Source: Paralvinella palmiformis (taxonomy: Eukaryota; Annelida; Polychaeta; Terebellida; Alvinellidae). Taken from it: a stretch of 64,000 nt of DNA. The stretch lies in NCBI GenBank assembly GCA_025642065.1, contig JAODUP010000942.1, positions 114,501 to 178,500 on the forward strand, read 5' to 3'. The notes beneath the pieces were generated by a model. The model was not told the origin of the DNA and made no database searches. It was given only the letters and a program-made list of their open reading frames with translations. The position numbers and the translations under genes are program-made. Positions 1-22,380 of the stretch are shown here, piece by piece; position 1 is the stretch's first letter; each line of letters opens with the position of its first letter.

Positions 1-44
1 AAAAAACAAAACAAAACCAAAACAACCCGTAGTTAATCTAGTTA

Positions 45-770
45 AAATTATATCATGAATGACATACAACCGTATCAGTTTGAACCAGAAGGAATATTAC
101 AAGATCAAGACTATTCTGTTTGTATCGAAGAAAATTCACTCATCAAAGAAAGCGCGAGAAGAACCGGGAATAAGAGTTAAGAGTTACTGACTGGTGTTCA
201 CCACTCAATGTGAACTCTGTGTTCCAATGGACTCCGAGAAGGAATATCTTTGTTGAAATTCTTTACAGAATGTGTACGGTATTTTAACTGAATCATATGT
301 AAAATGTGTATCACAACATCCTACATTTTCTGCTGTGTGTTTAAACAGTGGTGTTTTATAAGTGGTATCTGTAATAATATACCGAATTACCGATGCGTTA
401 ATGCACAACTCCGGCGAATGAAATCTCGTTTCGTTATTGGTAGTCGTGCGTGGTAATCGTTGAGTAGTGCACAAATGGCTAATATACTAATGTGTATACA
501 TGATAACTAAGCTACAGCAAATTTGACCTGAGTTAGCTTGGAAAAGGCTTCAGTATCCTTTTGTCAGGTAAACTCGGAGCACTTGACTTTTTTTTCCTTT
601 CTGCCTTAGAATCTGGATTCGAAGAAAAAAAGGTCCGTTAATGACGTAATGGTAGCCACCCAGTAAATTGGATTATTTCCTTTTATCTATGATATCAGGT
701 ATATTTGGTGATTATTGTTGGGGAATTTGGGGTTCCTTTTATTAGCATTACACATTTAAGGCATGTTATA
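45..770 (-). repeat. Inverted, interrupted copy of MITE-like family
   Basis: Bases about 45-110 match the reverse complement of 1150-1235 with few differences (shared block ATGAATGACATACAACC). Bases about 575-770 match the reverse complement of 893-1095 (shared block ATCTATGATATCAGGTA). The two matching parts are about 460 bp apart here but only about 50 bp apart in the copy at 893-1546. Either this copy holds an insertion or the other has a deletion. No gene is visible in the stretch. Confidence 0.6.
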
Positions 771-892
771 TGAGGGTTAACTGTTCATTTAATTGCAACT
801 ACTAAAGTAATTTGGGCTAATTCCGTGAATTTTGCTGAAATGTTAACATAAGCAATCAGCTTATACGCTTTTCATTAGACTTGACCCCTTAA

Positions 893-1546
893 AGGGACAG
901 TCCACCATCAGAAAATATTTTTAGATGTGTAACGCTTAAAACATTAACCAAAAATTCCACCATAATAATTACAAAATTTACCTGATATCATAGATATAGG
1001 GAAATAATCCAAATTATTGGAGGGCCGCCATTACAGCTGTACCGGAAGCCAGATTCGAAGGCAGGAAGGAGAAAACTGAAATGCTCCGACGTCACATAGG
1101 CACTATCATCTAGACTGACGCGGATTATAGTTTATCTTGAGCGTTAATTTCTGAGCCATTTTGAATAATCTTCCTCTTGTCAGGTTCCTTCTGGCTCAAA
1201 CTGATATGGTTGTATGTCATTCATGACGTAATTTTAACATGATAATGCCGTTTAGTTCTGGAATAATTCTTTGCTCACACTTGTTTACATGCCTTTGTAT
1301 GGGATCTACAGACTTCAGGTCAACTGGATACGCTGAAGTGACGTCAGCATTCAGGAGCTTCCGGTCTCTGTCTAGCTTCGAAATGGCGGCACCCACAGGC
1401 CACTAAGCATCGATTAAATATCACTTTGAGCAGGATTATTTAATATGTGGGTGATCGTTTACACATTTTAACATTATTTATGATATTTGTGAGTATAGCT
1501 GTATTAGTCCTGAAAATTTGAACTGAAGGTGGACTATCCCTTTAAA
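893..1546 (+). mobile_element. MITE-like non-autonomous DNA transposon
   Basis: The element starts with TTAAAGGGACAGTCCACC and ends with GGTGGACTATCCCTTTAA, which are inverted copies of each other with one mismatch. It is about 650 bp long and has no coding potential. TTAA- or TA-like bases flank the termini, but the exact target duplication is unclear. A second, inverted and broken copy lies at about 45-770. Confidence 0.6.
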
Positions 1547-1972
1547 TACCACTTTATTGTCCTGATAGTTTACTCTACTAGATATTCCTAGACCAGGAGA
1601 AACCCATCTTAAAAATAATACCCAACAGAAACATGGAATAAAACATTTAACAAAATATCTATTAAAGTCATCACTTTAAGGCCAACCTTCATGTTAAACA
1701 TGCTGTTGGTAATAGAGACTTGGCCAAAATGGGGGTGGGACAACATAAAGAATGCCTGAATAAGTATATTATCGGAAGGCGCTTATTAACGGAGTGGAAT
1801 CATCTACTTGAACGTGTAATTAATTCCTACTTAAATGGTCATCTGAAATTTTTTAAATCTTAAGTACCATGGTTAACCTCGTTGGCAATGTATTCTAAGG
1901 TTAATTGATTATGAAATAGTGTTGTGTTGTAACCGAATTATTGGTATGTTTTTTTTTTCTTCAGGCAAAGGA

Positions 1973-11833
<9,861 letters not shown>

Positions 11834-12557
11834 CGCCATTCACGTGGCATTCTCTAGTTACCATGGCAAACGGGTTTGCTATTTACCGAAACAACCACCG
11901 GCAATTATAATTGTAATTAGTAGAAGTATAAACATTGCTTGCATAATGGCGGCTGTATTTTCAGTTTCTGCCACATTTTGAATAACGATTCATAAATATT
12001 GGATCTTAGTATTCTTGAGCTGTACTATTTTAAAATGGATTCTTTTACGGTGCAATAACTGGAAAATGTTAAAACCTTATAAACGTTATTGCAAACTATG
12101 CCAATGTATTTCCGGGTGAGTGCTATATGTATTTGTGTGCGATTGTATTTCCATATTTGCGGGGACACTTATAGATGTATTTATTTATATCAGCCGAATT
12201 CTGACTTTATTTTTATGCACCCGCAAGATATGATGTTATGACATTAATTTTATGCCGTTTATGTTCTATTAACTGTGGCGATTCAACAATCCTCGACGGT
12301 CATACAATGACTGTAATACAACGAGGAATTCTCTGCGATAAACATACAATGTTGTTAAATGTTGTTAAATCGTTCTTTCTACCTGATGACCATGCAATGA
12401 CTATTCAATAGCCATGATGCCTCCCTTATTCAATGCTGACTTCCGTTGTTAGATATTCAGATTCTAGACGCGTTATGTGTTGGTCAGTATATAGTCATCC
12501 AGTTATTGCAAATGTTACCATCAGTATTACACAATAGTTGTGCGTCTTTACTAATCA

Positions 12558-12563
12558 AATAAA
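12558..12563 (+). terminator. Candidate polyadenylation signal of the NWD1-like gene
   Basis: A canonical AATAAA about 725 bp after the stop codon, followed by a T-rich stretch (TTTATTTTCT). It would give a 3' UTR of about 750 bases. No coding potential is visible between the stop codon and this signal. Confidence 0.5.
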
Positions 12564-12929
12564 GATTTATTTTCTATACGAACGATCATGTTCTCTCATT
12601 GCTGTGCGTTCATTTTAGCACACTGGGTACCTGTTCAGTTTTGATAAGAGATACAAAATATTGCCAGTTACCTATGACAAAAATTAGTTTGATTGATGTG
12701 TGATATATGGAGAAATATATTTACAAGAATCCATACTTTAATACATTAAATTCGCCACCAGTCTATCAAAATAAACGTCGAAAGGTGTTTAGGTTTTAAT
12801 GAAAGACTGAACGTCGTGACGACTTCTGTATATATTTAGGAATACAAATAACCGATGCCAACGATGACGTCACTTATATTTAAAAACCTTCTGCAGGCGT
12901 TTATCTATTCATATTGTTATCAGCTGGCT

Positions 12930-13085
12930 CCATCATCTAACTGGTAGCGCGATTATATACAAATCTCTACCACCTGAGTTCAAATCATGTGATTGGCGTG
13001 TCTGAAGAGTGTTTCGTCTTTTTCTTTGCCGCATTACCACATTTAATTTATTACGTGCATAAAGTTGCTAGTAAAACCTAAAGCA
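12930..13085 (+). mobile_element. Degenerate SINE, same family as 22637-22822
   Basis: The order of matching blocks is the same as in the well-preserved SINE at 22637. These are CTGGCTCCAT..TCTAACTGGTAGCG, GAGTTCAAATC, GCGTGTCTGAAGAGTGTTTCGTCTTTTTC, GCATTACC, GTGCATAAAGTTGC and TAAAACCTAAAGCA. Many substitutions mark it as old. Confidence 0.6.
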
Positions 13086-13760
13086 TAATATATTTCACTC
13101 TTTTCTCGAGTGGTTTATTATAATTATTATTTTTGTGTACTGCATCATTTGCTGTCCATAACTCTGATATTATCCTTCAATTTTTTAAATAACTTCTAAC
13201 TTCTGTAATTATGAGGCTTTCGATTGTTGCTAAGTCTTTGAAAGATGGGGCGAATTACTTGGAATTGTTTTTGATTTGAGTTTTGGATTTAGAATTAGCC
13301 CCCGTATGCAGGGTTCAAAATTATAACTCGCCCGTTCGCCCGAGGTGAGTACAAATTTGACAAAACTAGTAAACTTTCAGTTTAAGTATTCACCGAGGCG
13401 AGTACAGTAATTAGGCTAGAATAAAGTCGGCTGCACATCCTTCCGCGTCAAAAGTTTTTGAACAGCCAACTGGTCGTGCATGCTGAGGGAAAATGTGTGA
13501 CAGTGGGAACAGCGCGCTGTGTCGTCATCACCATCACAGGAAATTCCGTCTAAGGTATACCCCAGCCGAGGTTATTTTCTCAATGAATTCATCGTACTCG
13601 CTCGTTCGGTTTCTTACCTGCTATTTCTGGTTAAATCATCACTCACACGAACCGGAGCACACACTGCAGTTCAGCTTCTTACGCGCTCAAAACTGCTGGA
13701 GTCCAAATCGCCATATTTCTTTTCGTACCACAGTCAAATACGTACCAGTCTGGTATGAAT

Positions 13761-13939
13761 TGTTGTAGTATTGGTACTAATTAAAACAATGTTTAACTGT
13801 TTCACTTCGTTTATACCAAACTTCAAACTTATATATTCTTGCGAGAAACAGTTTGCGGATGGGACGCGTCCAGTACATGGAATGTCGTACAAAGCAGGGG
13901 TGTGTCCATTAACAGTAATAACAGTAGCATATTACCACA
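13761..13939 (-). repeat. 3' LTR of the Ty3/Gypsy element
   Basis: It is almost identical to 18126-18305. On the coding strand the adjoining internal sequence ends in a short purine tract (AACGAGGGG, 13940-13949), which fits the polypurine tract that primes plus-strand synthesis. Confidence 0.93.
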
Positions 13940-14232
13940 CACCCCTCGTTGTAACAGTCAAAGAAAACAAAAAAAACGAGGAACAACTATTTTTAACCCG
14001 ATTCAAGATTGATCATAACTAACTAGGATCATTGTTTTTAAGTGAGTAAATTATACATGATATCTAAATATGTACATGGTTGTCATACTAGGATGGATTA
14101 CCAAGTACAACACTTAAGACAAGTACAATATATTATTCTGTCCTTTTGTTGCACTGACATAATAACTAATACTGATATCATATTAATTACTGTTGCAGTT
14201 GATGTTCTTTAAACATCATTAACTGTTGTTTG

Positions 14233-16627
14233 TCAATCTAGGTATTTTGGATTTGGTTTATGAGCTCTAATACTACGCCTCAGTACTGGATCATTGAATG
14301 CGCTGGCTGTCTTGTCTGGCTCCTTCTTGGTATGAGGTAGTTCTTCATTATTTGATGTTACTTGTGTGATGGGACCTGTCATTAGTTCGCGTAGATGGCT
14401 CCGGTTCCTTCTCAGATTGGTAACGTTGGGTTTTTGCAAGATGTAACTTCTTGGCTCCTCACATTTCTTGGTTATTGTTCCTGGACACCATGTCTTACTG
14501 TTCTTGTCTAGTATTCTAACTGCTTGACATTTGTATAGAGGTGGGAGTTCTTGTTGACACCTTTTGTTGTATTACTCTTTCATTCTCTCCCTTTTCTGCT
14601 GTAGATATTTACATTTTTCTTCCTGCCCAAGATCTCCATGGTTGGGTAACAACGTTGAAATTGGTTTCACCAGTAGTAACTCTGCTGGTGATGGTAGTTT
14701 GTTGTCGATTGGTGTTGCCCGGAGGTTCAGTAGCGTCATCTGCCAGTCCTCGCCACTTCTGATGGTTTTCTTAAGTGCACTCTTTATGTGTTTCATGTTC
14801 CGTTCGATGAACCCATTGCTGCGAAGGTAATTTGGTGAACTTGTCACGTGCTTAATGTTCCAGTCATTGGTGAATCTCTTAAAAAACTCTCCACTATATT
14901 GTGGACCGTTATCAGACATTATTTCGTCTGGTCTACCAAACATTGCACAGTATGTCTTTATTATGCCTTTAATGGTCTTACTGCTGGCTGTTGCTGATAA
15001 CTCTTCAACCAATGGGTATCTGCTGTACCGGCACTGTCAGCACAAACTGGAACCTGGAACTCTTGGCATATAGAACACAGCTTGCAAGTCTTTTCTATGT
15101 CCTTGTTGATGCCAATCCAATAAACACTTTCGCGTGCTAGTGCTCTCGTTTTTTCAATGCCTTGATGTCCCTTGTGGAGCTGTTGGAGTATATTTGCTTG
15201 TAGTGATTTGGGAATCAATATTTGTCTTCCTTTGAATTTAACTCCAGACTCTAGTGCTAGCTCATCGCGATTTCTTTCAACTCATTCATTACACTGTTTT
15301 CTGTAGTTTTGTTACGGAGTTCATCCTGTTTGTTTGCCGAAAAATTAATAATAGTAGTGGTGAATTCTGTTATGTCTAGCTCAACTGCTGCATTATTCTT
15401 TGGATTTGGTAGTCGGCTGAGTGCGTCTGCTAATAATAATTCTTTGCCCGGTCGGTGCTGGATGTTGTAGTCATAGCCTTGTATCTTTAACAACATACGC
15501 TGCAGACATGGTGGTGTTGCATGTAGTGGCTTTGAGCAGATCGTCACAAGTGGTTTGTGATCAGTAATAATTTTAAAGTCATTTCCGTAAAGGTAAGTAT
15601 GGAATCGTTGAACGCCATGTATAATGGCAAGCATCTCCCTTTCAATGTTGCTGTACCTTGACTGGCATTCAGTAAGCGTCTTAGAGCTGTATGCTACAGG
15701 GTTGCCCTGTTGTATCAATGCTGCTCCAAGCCCTTTCTGTGATGCATCCACTTCTAACGATACTGGGATAGTTGAGTCATAGTACTGCAGGCTAGACACT
15801 GTAGTGATTTCATCCTTAAGTGTCTCAAAACATGCCTGGTAGTTGACGTCACAGGTCCAAGTAATGCCTGCTTTCAGTAACCCGCGGAGAGGGTGTGCTT
15901 TTTCAGCAAAGTAAAGTATGTATTGAGATAGGTATGTTAACATTCCCAAGAACCGTTGTAGATCATCTTTGCTTTGGGGTGCTGACATCTTTTTTATATC
16001 TTCTATCTTTGTTGAATCTGGCTTGATACCTTCGCTCGTGTAGATGTTTCCGAAGAACGGTATGCTATCGCGTTTAATTGAACACTTTTTACTGTTGAAA
16101 ACAAGACCTCTTTGGGCAGCTCTCTCCATCAGCTTTATCAGCTTCACATCATGCTCCTGAGCTGTTGGACCACAGACACCAACATCATCAGCGATGCTGA
16201 TTGTGTCATTTAATCCTTCAAGGATCTCATCCATTCGTGCCTGGAAAATGTCCTGCGAGACATTTAAATCAAATGGAAGCCTCCGCCAGCAAAATCTTCA
16301 GAATGGTGTACCGAATGTGGTAAGTAACTGGGATGTTTCATCGAGATGGACGGACCAATATCCAGCTTTGGTGTCTAGCTTACTGAAGTACTTGGCTCTT
16401 GAAAACACTGGGTTCAGCTCTTCGACTGTCAGAATATTACGTGCACAACGCCTGAGGCTGCTATTCAATTTATGTGGGTCTAGACAGATGCGAATCGAAC
16501 CATCTTTCTTTGTGCTGAAAGCTAGACTAGAACACCAATCAAAGTGCTCTTCCACTTTGCGTATGACACCTTGCTCAGTCATCTTTTCTAACTCTTTTTT
16601 AGCTTGTCTTTTATGTGGATGCTGCAC
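14233..16627 (-). pseudogene. Ty3/Gypsy pol remnants (RT, RNaseH, integrase)
   Basis: Pieces in order along the - strand are as follows. 16627-16298 is the N-terminal RT (SLAFSTKKDGSIRICLDP, KLDTKAGYW). 16234-15257 is the RT centre with an IADD active-site motif, then RNaseH (VSLEVDASQKGLGAAL) and the connection region ending in ADALSRLP. 15218-14961 is an H2C2 integrase zinc finger (HKGHQG, CKLCSIC). 15012-14572 is part of the integrase core (SDNGPQYSGEF, NGFIERN). 14439-14233 is a C-terminal tail. Frameshifts near 16.29 and 15.0 kb and stops near 15.25 and 14.5 kb break the frame, so no functional pol can be made as it stands. Confidence 0.85.
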
Positions 16628-16846
16628 CTGCGTAACGCATCTATAAAGTAAGTTGCCCCATCTTTTAGTAATACCTTGGCTTTGTCTTGAAAATTGCCAA
16701 TTTTGTCAAATTGTTCAGGGTACGCTTGTACAAGATCACTTACATCTTTATTTTAATTGGACAAGCACCCTTTTGAGATGCTTGCGATCCGAGGCTGTCG
16801 ATGTTGATCGTGACTAGATTGAGTTGTTCGTTTGTGGGTAGACCGA

Positions 16847-18040
16847 CTACAGCTGGTCCTGGGACATCAACAACTTGACTGGCTGCCAAGCTTCTAGATA
16901 TCGTACAGACATCTCAATATAGCCTAAGCATGGTATGGTTTCACCATTGTATGCTGTTAATCTGATGCCACCAACAGGTTTCAGCCACTTGTTGTCATTA
17001 CCATACATTTGTCTGTATGTTCGAGTGGGCAATGTGTTACCTGATGCACCAGTGTCTATCTTTAGTCGCAGTTTATAGCCACTGCCTGTGAGCCCTGGTG
17101 GTTGTACATCAAGTGTGGTGTATGCAGAGTCTCGATGGGTCATGACACTGTCTAAACACTTATTGCTCACAGTTATCGAGTAGAATGTCGGTTCGTATGT
17201 TTCACCATCCGTTTCATATTCTACACCGTCAACAGTCTTGTGACCTTGGTTGTGTGAGCCTTGACCTTGAAAGTGTGATCTTTTCTTCTGATATAGCTTC
17301 CTTTGATACTGTTTTTCAGATGGACTTCTCTTTATAGGTGGATAAGCTTTTCGACAACATTTTGCCCAATGCCTTCTTTTTCCGCACAGTCGACACTCAT
17401 CATTATACGCAGGGCACTTCCGTGGCTTGTGGTTTATCCCACAATTCTGGCACTTTATCTCCTTCCGAATAAAATGTATATCTTCTAAGCCTTTCTGCAT
17501 CTGTTGTAACTGATCACGATCAGCCATCATAGCTTCGAACTTGCGGCCTTCTTTGAGAATCTGAGCTATTGCATAGCCCTTTTCTTTACCGATCAAGTCT
17601 CTCCTGAACTCTTCATGTGGCGTACTCGCGATAATTAGCTCTAATATACGTTCGCTCATCTCTTCTTCAATGAAGTCACATTTCAGAGCCAGTGTACGTG
17701 CTCTTATCACTATTGCGTCCAACGATTCGTTTGTTTGTTGTCGATACTTCATCAGATAAAGACGGTGTATCCGAAAGTTAAGGTTTCCTTTCAACGTATT
17801 TTCAAAAACGTCCATAATTGTCGGAATCTTCTTCCGGTCGTCAGTCAATCCACTGGCATTGAGCCTCTTGAGTCCTTCATCCCCGATACCTCTCAAAATC
17901 TTGCGAGCTTTCGCAGCTGGGTCAACGATGTTTACATCTTCCAGATATAGTTCCATCTTCTGTTTGTATAAACATAAAGCCTCACCTATATCCGGTTTGG
18001 GCGATATTAAAGGATACTCAGTATTCGATGCTAAAATCAC
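16847..18040 (-). CDS. Ty3/Gypsy Gag with start of protease
   Basis: A 397-aa open frame starts 85 bp inside the 5' LTR. The first ~190 residues resemble a capsid-like gag, with the conserved core around LMKYRQQTNESLDAIVIRAR. Two CCHC knuckles follow at about residues 195-228 (CQNCGINHKPRKC and CRLCGKRRHWAKC). An aspartic-protease start with KIDTGASGNTL lies near residue 330. The frame stops before the protease is complete. Gag would package the element RNA; this is transposon coding, not a host gene. Confidence 0.8.
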   Translation of the reverse strand: MILASNTEYPLISPKPDIGEALCLYKQKMELYLEDVNIVDPAAKARKILRGIGDEGLKRLNASGLTDDRKKIPTIMDVFENTLKGNLNFRIHRLYLMKYRQQTNESLDAIVIRARTLALKCDFIEEEMSERILELIIASTPHEEFRRDLIGKEKGYAIAQILKEGRKFEAMMADRDQLQQMQKGLEDIHFIRKEIKCQNCGINHKPRKCPAYNDECRLCGKRRHWAKCCRKAYPPIKRSPSEKQYQRKLYQKKRSHFQGQGSHNQGHKTVDGVEYETDGETYEPTFYSITVSNKCLDSVMTHRDSAYTTLDVQPPGLTGSGYKLRLKIDTGASGNTLPTRTYRQMYGNDNKWLKPVGGIRLTAYNGETIPCLGYIEMSVRYLEAWQPVKLLMSQDQL

Positions 18041-18107
18041 GCATGTAGCTCGTTTTTCTGTCGTAGTGGCACCCGTAGATGTTCTCTAAATGTTCATTAG
18101 TATGGCA

Positions 18108-18125
18108 TAGTTACCGCTGCCACCA
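18108..18125 (-). promoter_or_regulatory. Primer binding site of the Ty3/Gypsy element
   Basis: Directly inside the 5' LTR, the coding strand reads TGGTGGCAGCGGTAAC. It begins with TGG as expected for pairing to a tRNA 3' CCA end. I cannot assign the primer tRNA without a tRNA database. Confidence 0.6.
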
Positions 18126-18305
18126 TGTTGTAGTATTTGGTACTATTTAAAACAATGTTTAACCGTTTCACTTCGTTTATTCCAAACTTCAGACTTACAT
18201 ATTCTTGCGAGAACCAGTTTGCGGATGGGACACGTCCAGTACATGGAATGTCGTACAAAGCATGGGTGTGTCCATTAACAGTAATAACAGTAGCATATTA
18301 CCACA
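18126..18305 (-). repeat. 5' LTR of the Ty3/Gypsy element
   Basis: Coding-strand sequence begins TGTGGTAATATGC and ends CTACAACA. It is preceded on the outer side by the 5-bp duplication TGAAT (18306-18310). It should hold the element promoter, but no obvious TATA box is present. Confidence 0.93.
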
Positions 18306-18623
18306 TGAATGACCCGGACTTGAAAGTCGAAGCTACTTCGTAGTCTATGAAAATTCCGTTTGAACTCAAATTCGCTTGTTTGGGGGCATTTATAAATAAA
18401 CAATTGAAACAGAAATTGACCTAAATTTAGGTTCCTCCAGGCTTAAGAATAGCTATCGATGACTTGTAGTTTCTTTTCTTCAAATGGACATTTAAGTGTA
18501 TTTATGATGCTGTACAAACGATTGAAGTTCACACATTATGAAATACACTTTATGTATGTCAACATTTATTATGTATATATCTGTGTTTAGCCATGTAGAA
18601 TAAGGCACTGGCACAGATAATCA

Positions 18624-18624
<1 letters not shown>

Positions 18625-18705
<81 letters not shown>
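18625..18705. repeat. AC then AT microsatellite
   Basis: An AC run of about 45 bp is joined to a TA run of about 30 bp. The open frame across it is low-complexity and not coding. Confidence 0.9.
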
Positions 18706-18709
<4 letters not shown>

Positions 18710-18952
18710 CAAATACATATATAGCAATATAAACCGGAACATAAGATGCATGTACATACGCTCATCACAGTAATATGACACCGGGTTAGCTGCGAATTTC
18801 CAATTTGCAGTACATTTATAATTTAAAAAAACATTTAACGAAATAGGGGTCTGGCCGAGGTGTGCTACCCACACAATAAGATTATGTAACCTACATATTC
18901 ACACACATATTTACAGATATCTTTAATTAGCAATATAACATTAGATGTAATT

Positions 18953-21110
18953 TTAGCCTTCTAAGCCAACCATTCGATGATTTTTAAATGTTGAGGTGAA
19001 CTGTATCAGACGTTTGACCCATTCGAATAAGAGTATATGTGGGTCATCGTTATGGTGTGTACTGTGGCTATGTATATTTCTATTTGATTCAAATAATGTC
19101 ATTAATGGAGCAGGTAGGTTTGCGTTGGTATATGAGAACTTAAACGTTCCAGGTTCCAAGTTATAAGTGTCTATTAGCTTTAAGACAGACATAGCCCTGA
19201 ATGGTGGGTTGTATATTCATTGTATTTATACTTGGTCACAGCAGGAATTGTTTTTCTCTGCATTATTTCCAACTTTCGCAAATATGTCGCGCATGCTCAT
19301 CTCTATAACGAGATTCCATAGTTCAAATGTTGGTATATTAGGCTATGGTGTAGTGCCCTTAGGAGAAGTGAACTATAACATATTTGGTGTGTTATTTCTT
19401 GCATAAAGTCCACTCACTATATTTCATTCGAAGAGCGAAAATGTTCAGATCCATCGAATTTCATTGCTTCTACTTTTTCAATTGACACATTATTAATTTT
19501 CATTATATGCGGTCCAGATGGCCATGTTTCATTTTTTGAAGAGGCGTGCAATGTTTTGTCATCTGCAAATAAGATCGACGTGGTGAGATGGATGAATATT
19601 GGTAGGTCATTTATGTAAATTATAAACAGCAGTAGTCTGAGAACACCCCCCCCCCCAAAGTTATTGTCTATGTATGGACTTAATACTTGTATATGATACA
19701 TGTTGATGCCTGTCGGTTAGATAGTTCCTGAATTAATACAAAACGACACCCGTAGGCAATAAGTATTCAATCTGTGTAGCGAGATAGAGTGATAAATTGT
19801 GTCAAATGATTTGGAAAGGTCCAGAAATATAGCTAAATTGCCTTTTCCAACATGGATTTTAGAATGTTTCTCCTGAAACTCATAATAATTTGGATAGAAA
19901 GTAAATTGCACATAGAAAAGTTTGTATAAACGACTGTATGTAACCCTTTCTAATACTTTTGATATACTTGGTAGTAAAGATATTAAACGATAATTCGAAG
20001 TTGTTGTTTATCTTTTACGTGGTAAACCGCTACCATCTTAGCAGGCTTCAATAGATCTGGTACTATTCCAGATTCATTCATTTATTTATTGCCATACTGA
20101 TTGGTTTGCATACAGCTAAAATAACATTTTCCAGGGACACGGAATTATGATTGTCACACCCACACGAATTCAGAGGCTTAAAAGGCAATATTACATCAGA
20201 TATTTCTTCATAATTTGTTTGAAGGAGGAACATAGAAGAACTCACTTGCATTCCAATGGTTGTAACATAATTGCAAAATCAATCGGCTATTGTTTGTGGG
20301 TCAATTGTTTTGGTATTATTAATATTAAATGTATCAGAAATAGCACTTTTATCGTTTGTACGACCGATCAAGTAGTTAAGTTTTTTCCAGATATTTCGAA
20401 TAAATTATTGGCATTTCTTATACATGGAATTGTAATATTCATTTATACAACGTCGTTTAAATGTTTAAGAACATTCCTATACCGTGTGAATTATATTTTG
20501 CCTGAACGTGTTTGATCTTTTCCTATATGCTTCATGTATTGTCTGTCAAGGGTTATGGACTTTTTAACAGACCTGGTGTCATCCAGACCTCATGTATAAC
20601 CCATTCTGTGGGTGATCTAATTGTTCTTTCGTGAGCATGTGCATCAATAGTTGCAATAGTTTGATTTAAATTAATAATATGCTTATTTTATATTTAGATC
20701 ATTTCAATATGTCCGGTCAGTATTTACTAATCGTCCGGATATCATCACTAACTGTTTAGTATTCATTGGTCGCTGATGCAAGTTGGTTAGATATGTAGTT
20801 TTCCTCTTTTCATTTCCCACAAAAGTGAACATTGGAAAATGATCAGATATAGGATGTTATAATTCCAGAATATATTCTATTGGATGTTTTCGTACTTCCG
20901 TATATGATATCAGTGAGTATGGATGAATGGTGAGTTATACGCGTTGGCTTTGTTATAGTTGGCAGAAATCTATTTAGGCCCACGTAAGCCATTATATATC
21001 GCATTAAGAAGATAGAGTTATACAAACCTGAAAGTACAATGCTGCCATTTGGCGACAGTATACAGTTACAAAAATAAATATTGTCATAACAGATGATCAA
21101 TAAATCGTGT
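18953..21110 (-). mobile_element. Decayed non-LTR retrotransposon (LINE)
   Basis: On the - strand, 21100-20843 carries the end of an endonuclease region (FLPTITKPTRITHHSS). About 20010-19717 gives RT motifs RLISLLPSISKVLERV and FLDLSKSFDTI, and 19701-19417 gives LLLFIIYINDLP and LFADDKTL (the catalytic ADD). 19192-18953 gives a C-terminal tail (NIHSHSTHHNDD). Frames are broken between the pieces, so it is inactive. Plus-strand open frames across 20147-20515 are shadows. Confidence 0.8.
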
Positions 21111-22380
21111 TGTGTGACTGACTAGCTGGTAAACCTCGACACCCATGGGGTACTTCTAGCCACCATCAAGGTATAGCCAGTGGCAGGAACCGTTTAGTCA
21201 ACACGTAACCATTATAATATATGTAGATTAGTTTAATTTGGCGACAGGAGAAATTGGAAAATTTTGTTCTGCAAGAAAAATTGATTTTTTCGATTTATTT
21301 TATGGGCCAATTAGGGAAACCACATTTAAAAGCAGACCGTCATTTACCAGCTACAGCTAAGCCATTCAAAGACGTTCTCGCACTCAAATTCCATGTCTGG
21401 TACAGTGATCATGTCAGTGACGCCTTGACAACAAATCGCAACATTACCGACGCTAAACTCAGCCTTAAACCTCTACACACGCAGGCTGGTGGGTTTTGAT
21501 AAGGACAATGTGAGGGAAGAATAATTTCGAAACTAGTGATTGTTTTATTATAAATTGTAATATGAACCGATGGTTAATGGTTCCTACCGTGTACGGATAT
21601 AGTGGAACCTATTATACTTACATGCAGTACCTGATGCTGTTCATTGTGCTAGTATGCGTGTTTCGTATATTAACGAATTCTAGCCAGTGCCATGTCAGTT
21701 GTATAAACCGACGTGTGCTGTTTGAAGTGCTTTGGTGTGAATGCTTGGTTATCAATAGTGCACTAGTCTTTGTCATGTTAATACAATAAATTAATGTATG
21801 CTGTGTTGAACGTTCGTGAATAAATGTACAACATGTGAAATAATGTTCTGTTGCATATATGACTATTGAACAAATGAGACTATTAATCCTGTTCAGGGTG
21901 TTAGTCAGAATAGCACTTTCAGAGCCTCACACGAGGTTCTATACAACATGATATTTGCACGATTTAAAAAGAATCCTTTTAACGAAGCATTTAAGGGCCT
22001 ATTTTTCGGTCAGGACACAGTCCCCCCCCCCTCACACACACACACACACACACACACACGACAGTGAAGCAGGTTACTGTTTGTCAAATGTGCTTTTGAT
22101 ATAATACTTAGCCTTGTACTAAGACCACAAATATGGATCAGTTGCAAGTATGCCACACTGTCGACGACTATCGTAAACAATCTTATACTAACTAACCCAA
22201 CAGAGTGTTCTTAATACGGATGTTAGCATACTATTGTAGTTTTGTTTTGTTTCAGCGATCAGTCGACAAGCTTCGAGCTGATCATCTCAGTTCTCCACGG
22301 TGTGGCTTCTCGGGCATATGACTCAGGTGATACCAGTATAGCGGCGGCTGAATACTGTACTCACTCATTCACTTACTGAT
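21110..22380. other. Intergenic stretch, no gene supported
   Basis: AT-rich sequence with short unsupported open frames (21254-21499 and 21562-21789) showing no recognisable motif. There is an AC microsatellite at about 22031-22059. A stretch at 22256-22329 after a good acceptor (TTTTGTTTCAG) could be read as a short exon, but nothing joins to it. Confidence 0.5.

Larger units (their letters stand above)
13761..18305 (-). mobile_element. Ty3/Gypsy LTR retrotransposon, full length but decayed
   Basis: Two LTRs of about 180 bp (13761-13939 and 18126-18305) bound a gag-protease-RT-RNaseH-integrase interior read from the - strand. The LTRs are about 95% identical by eye (eight substitutions and one indel), start TGTGG and end CAACA on the coding strand. 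Both outer sides carry TGAAT (13756-13760 and 18306-18310), an exact 5-bp target duplication. So the insertion is complete and fairly recent, although pol is frameshifted. It lies between the NWD1-like gene and the 24-kb gene and interrupts neither. Confidence 0.93.

Noticed and set aside
22256..22329. Possible isolated exon after TTTTGTTTCAG, with a frame reading STSFELIISVLHGVASRAYDS minus the last residue boundary uncertain
   Set aside because: There is no matching upstream or downstream exon, no recognised family, and the donor is weak.
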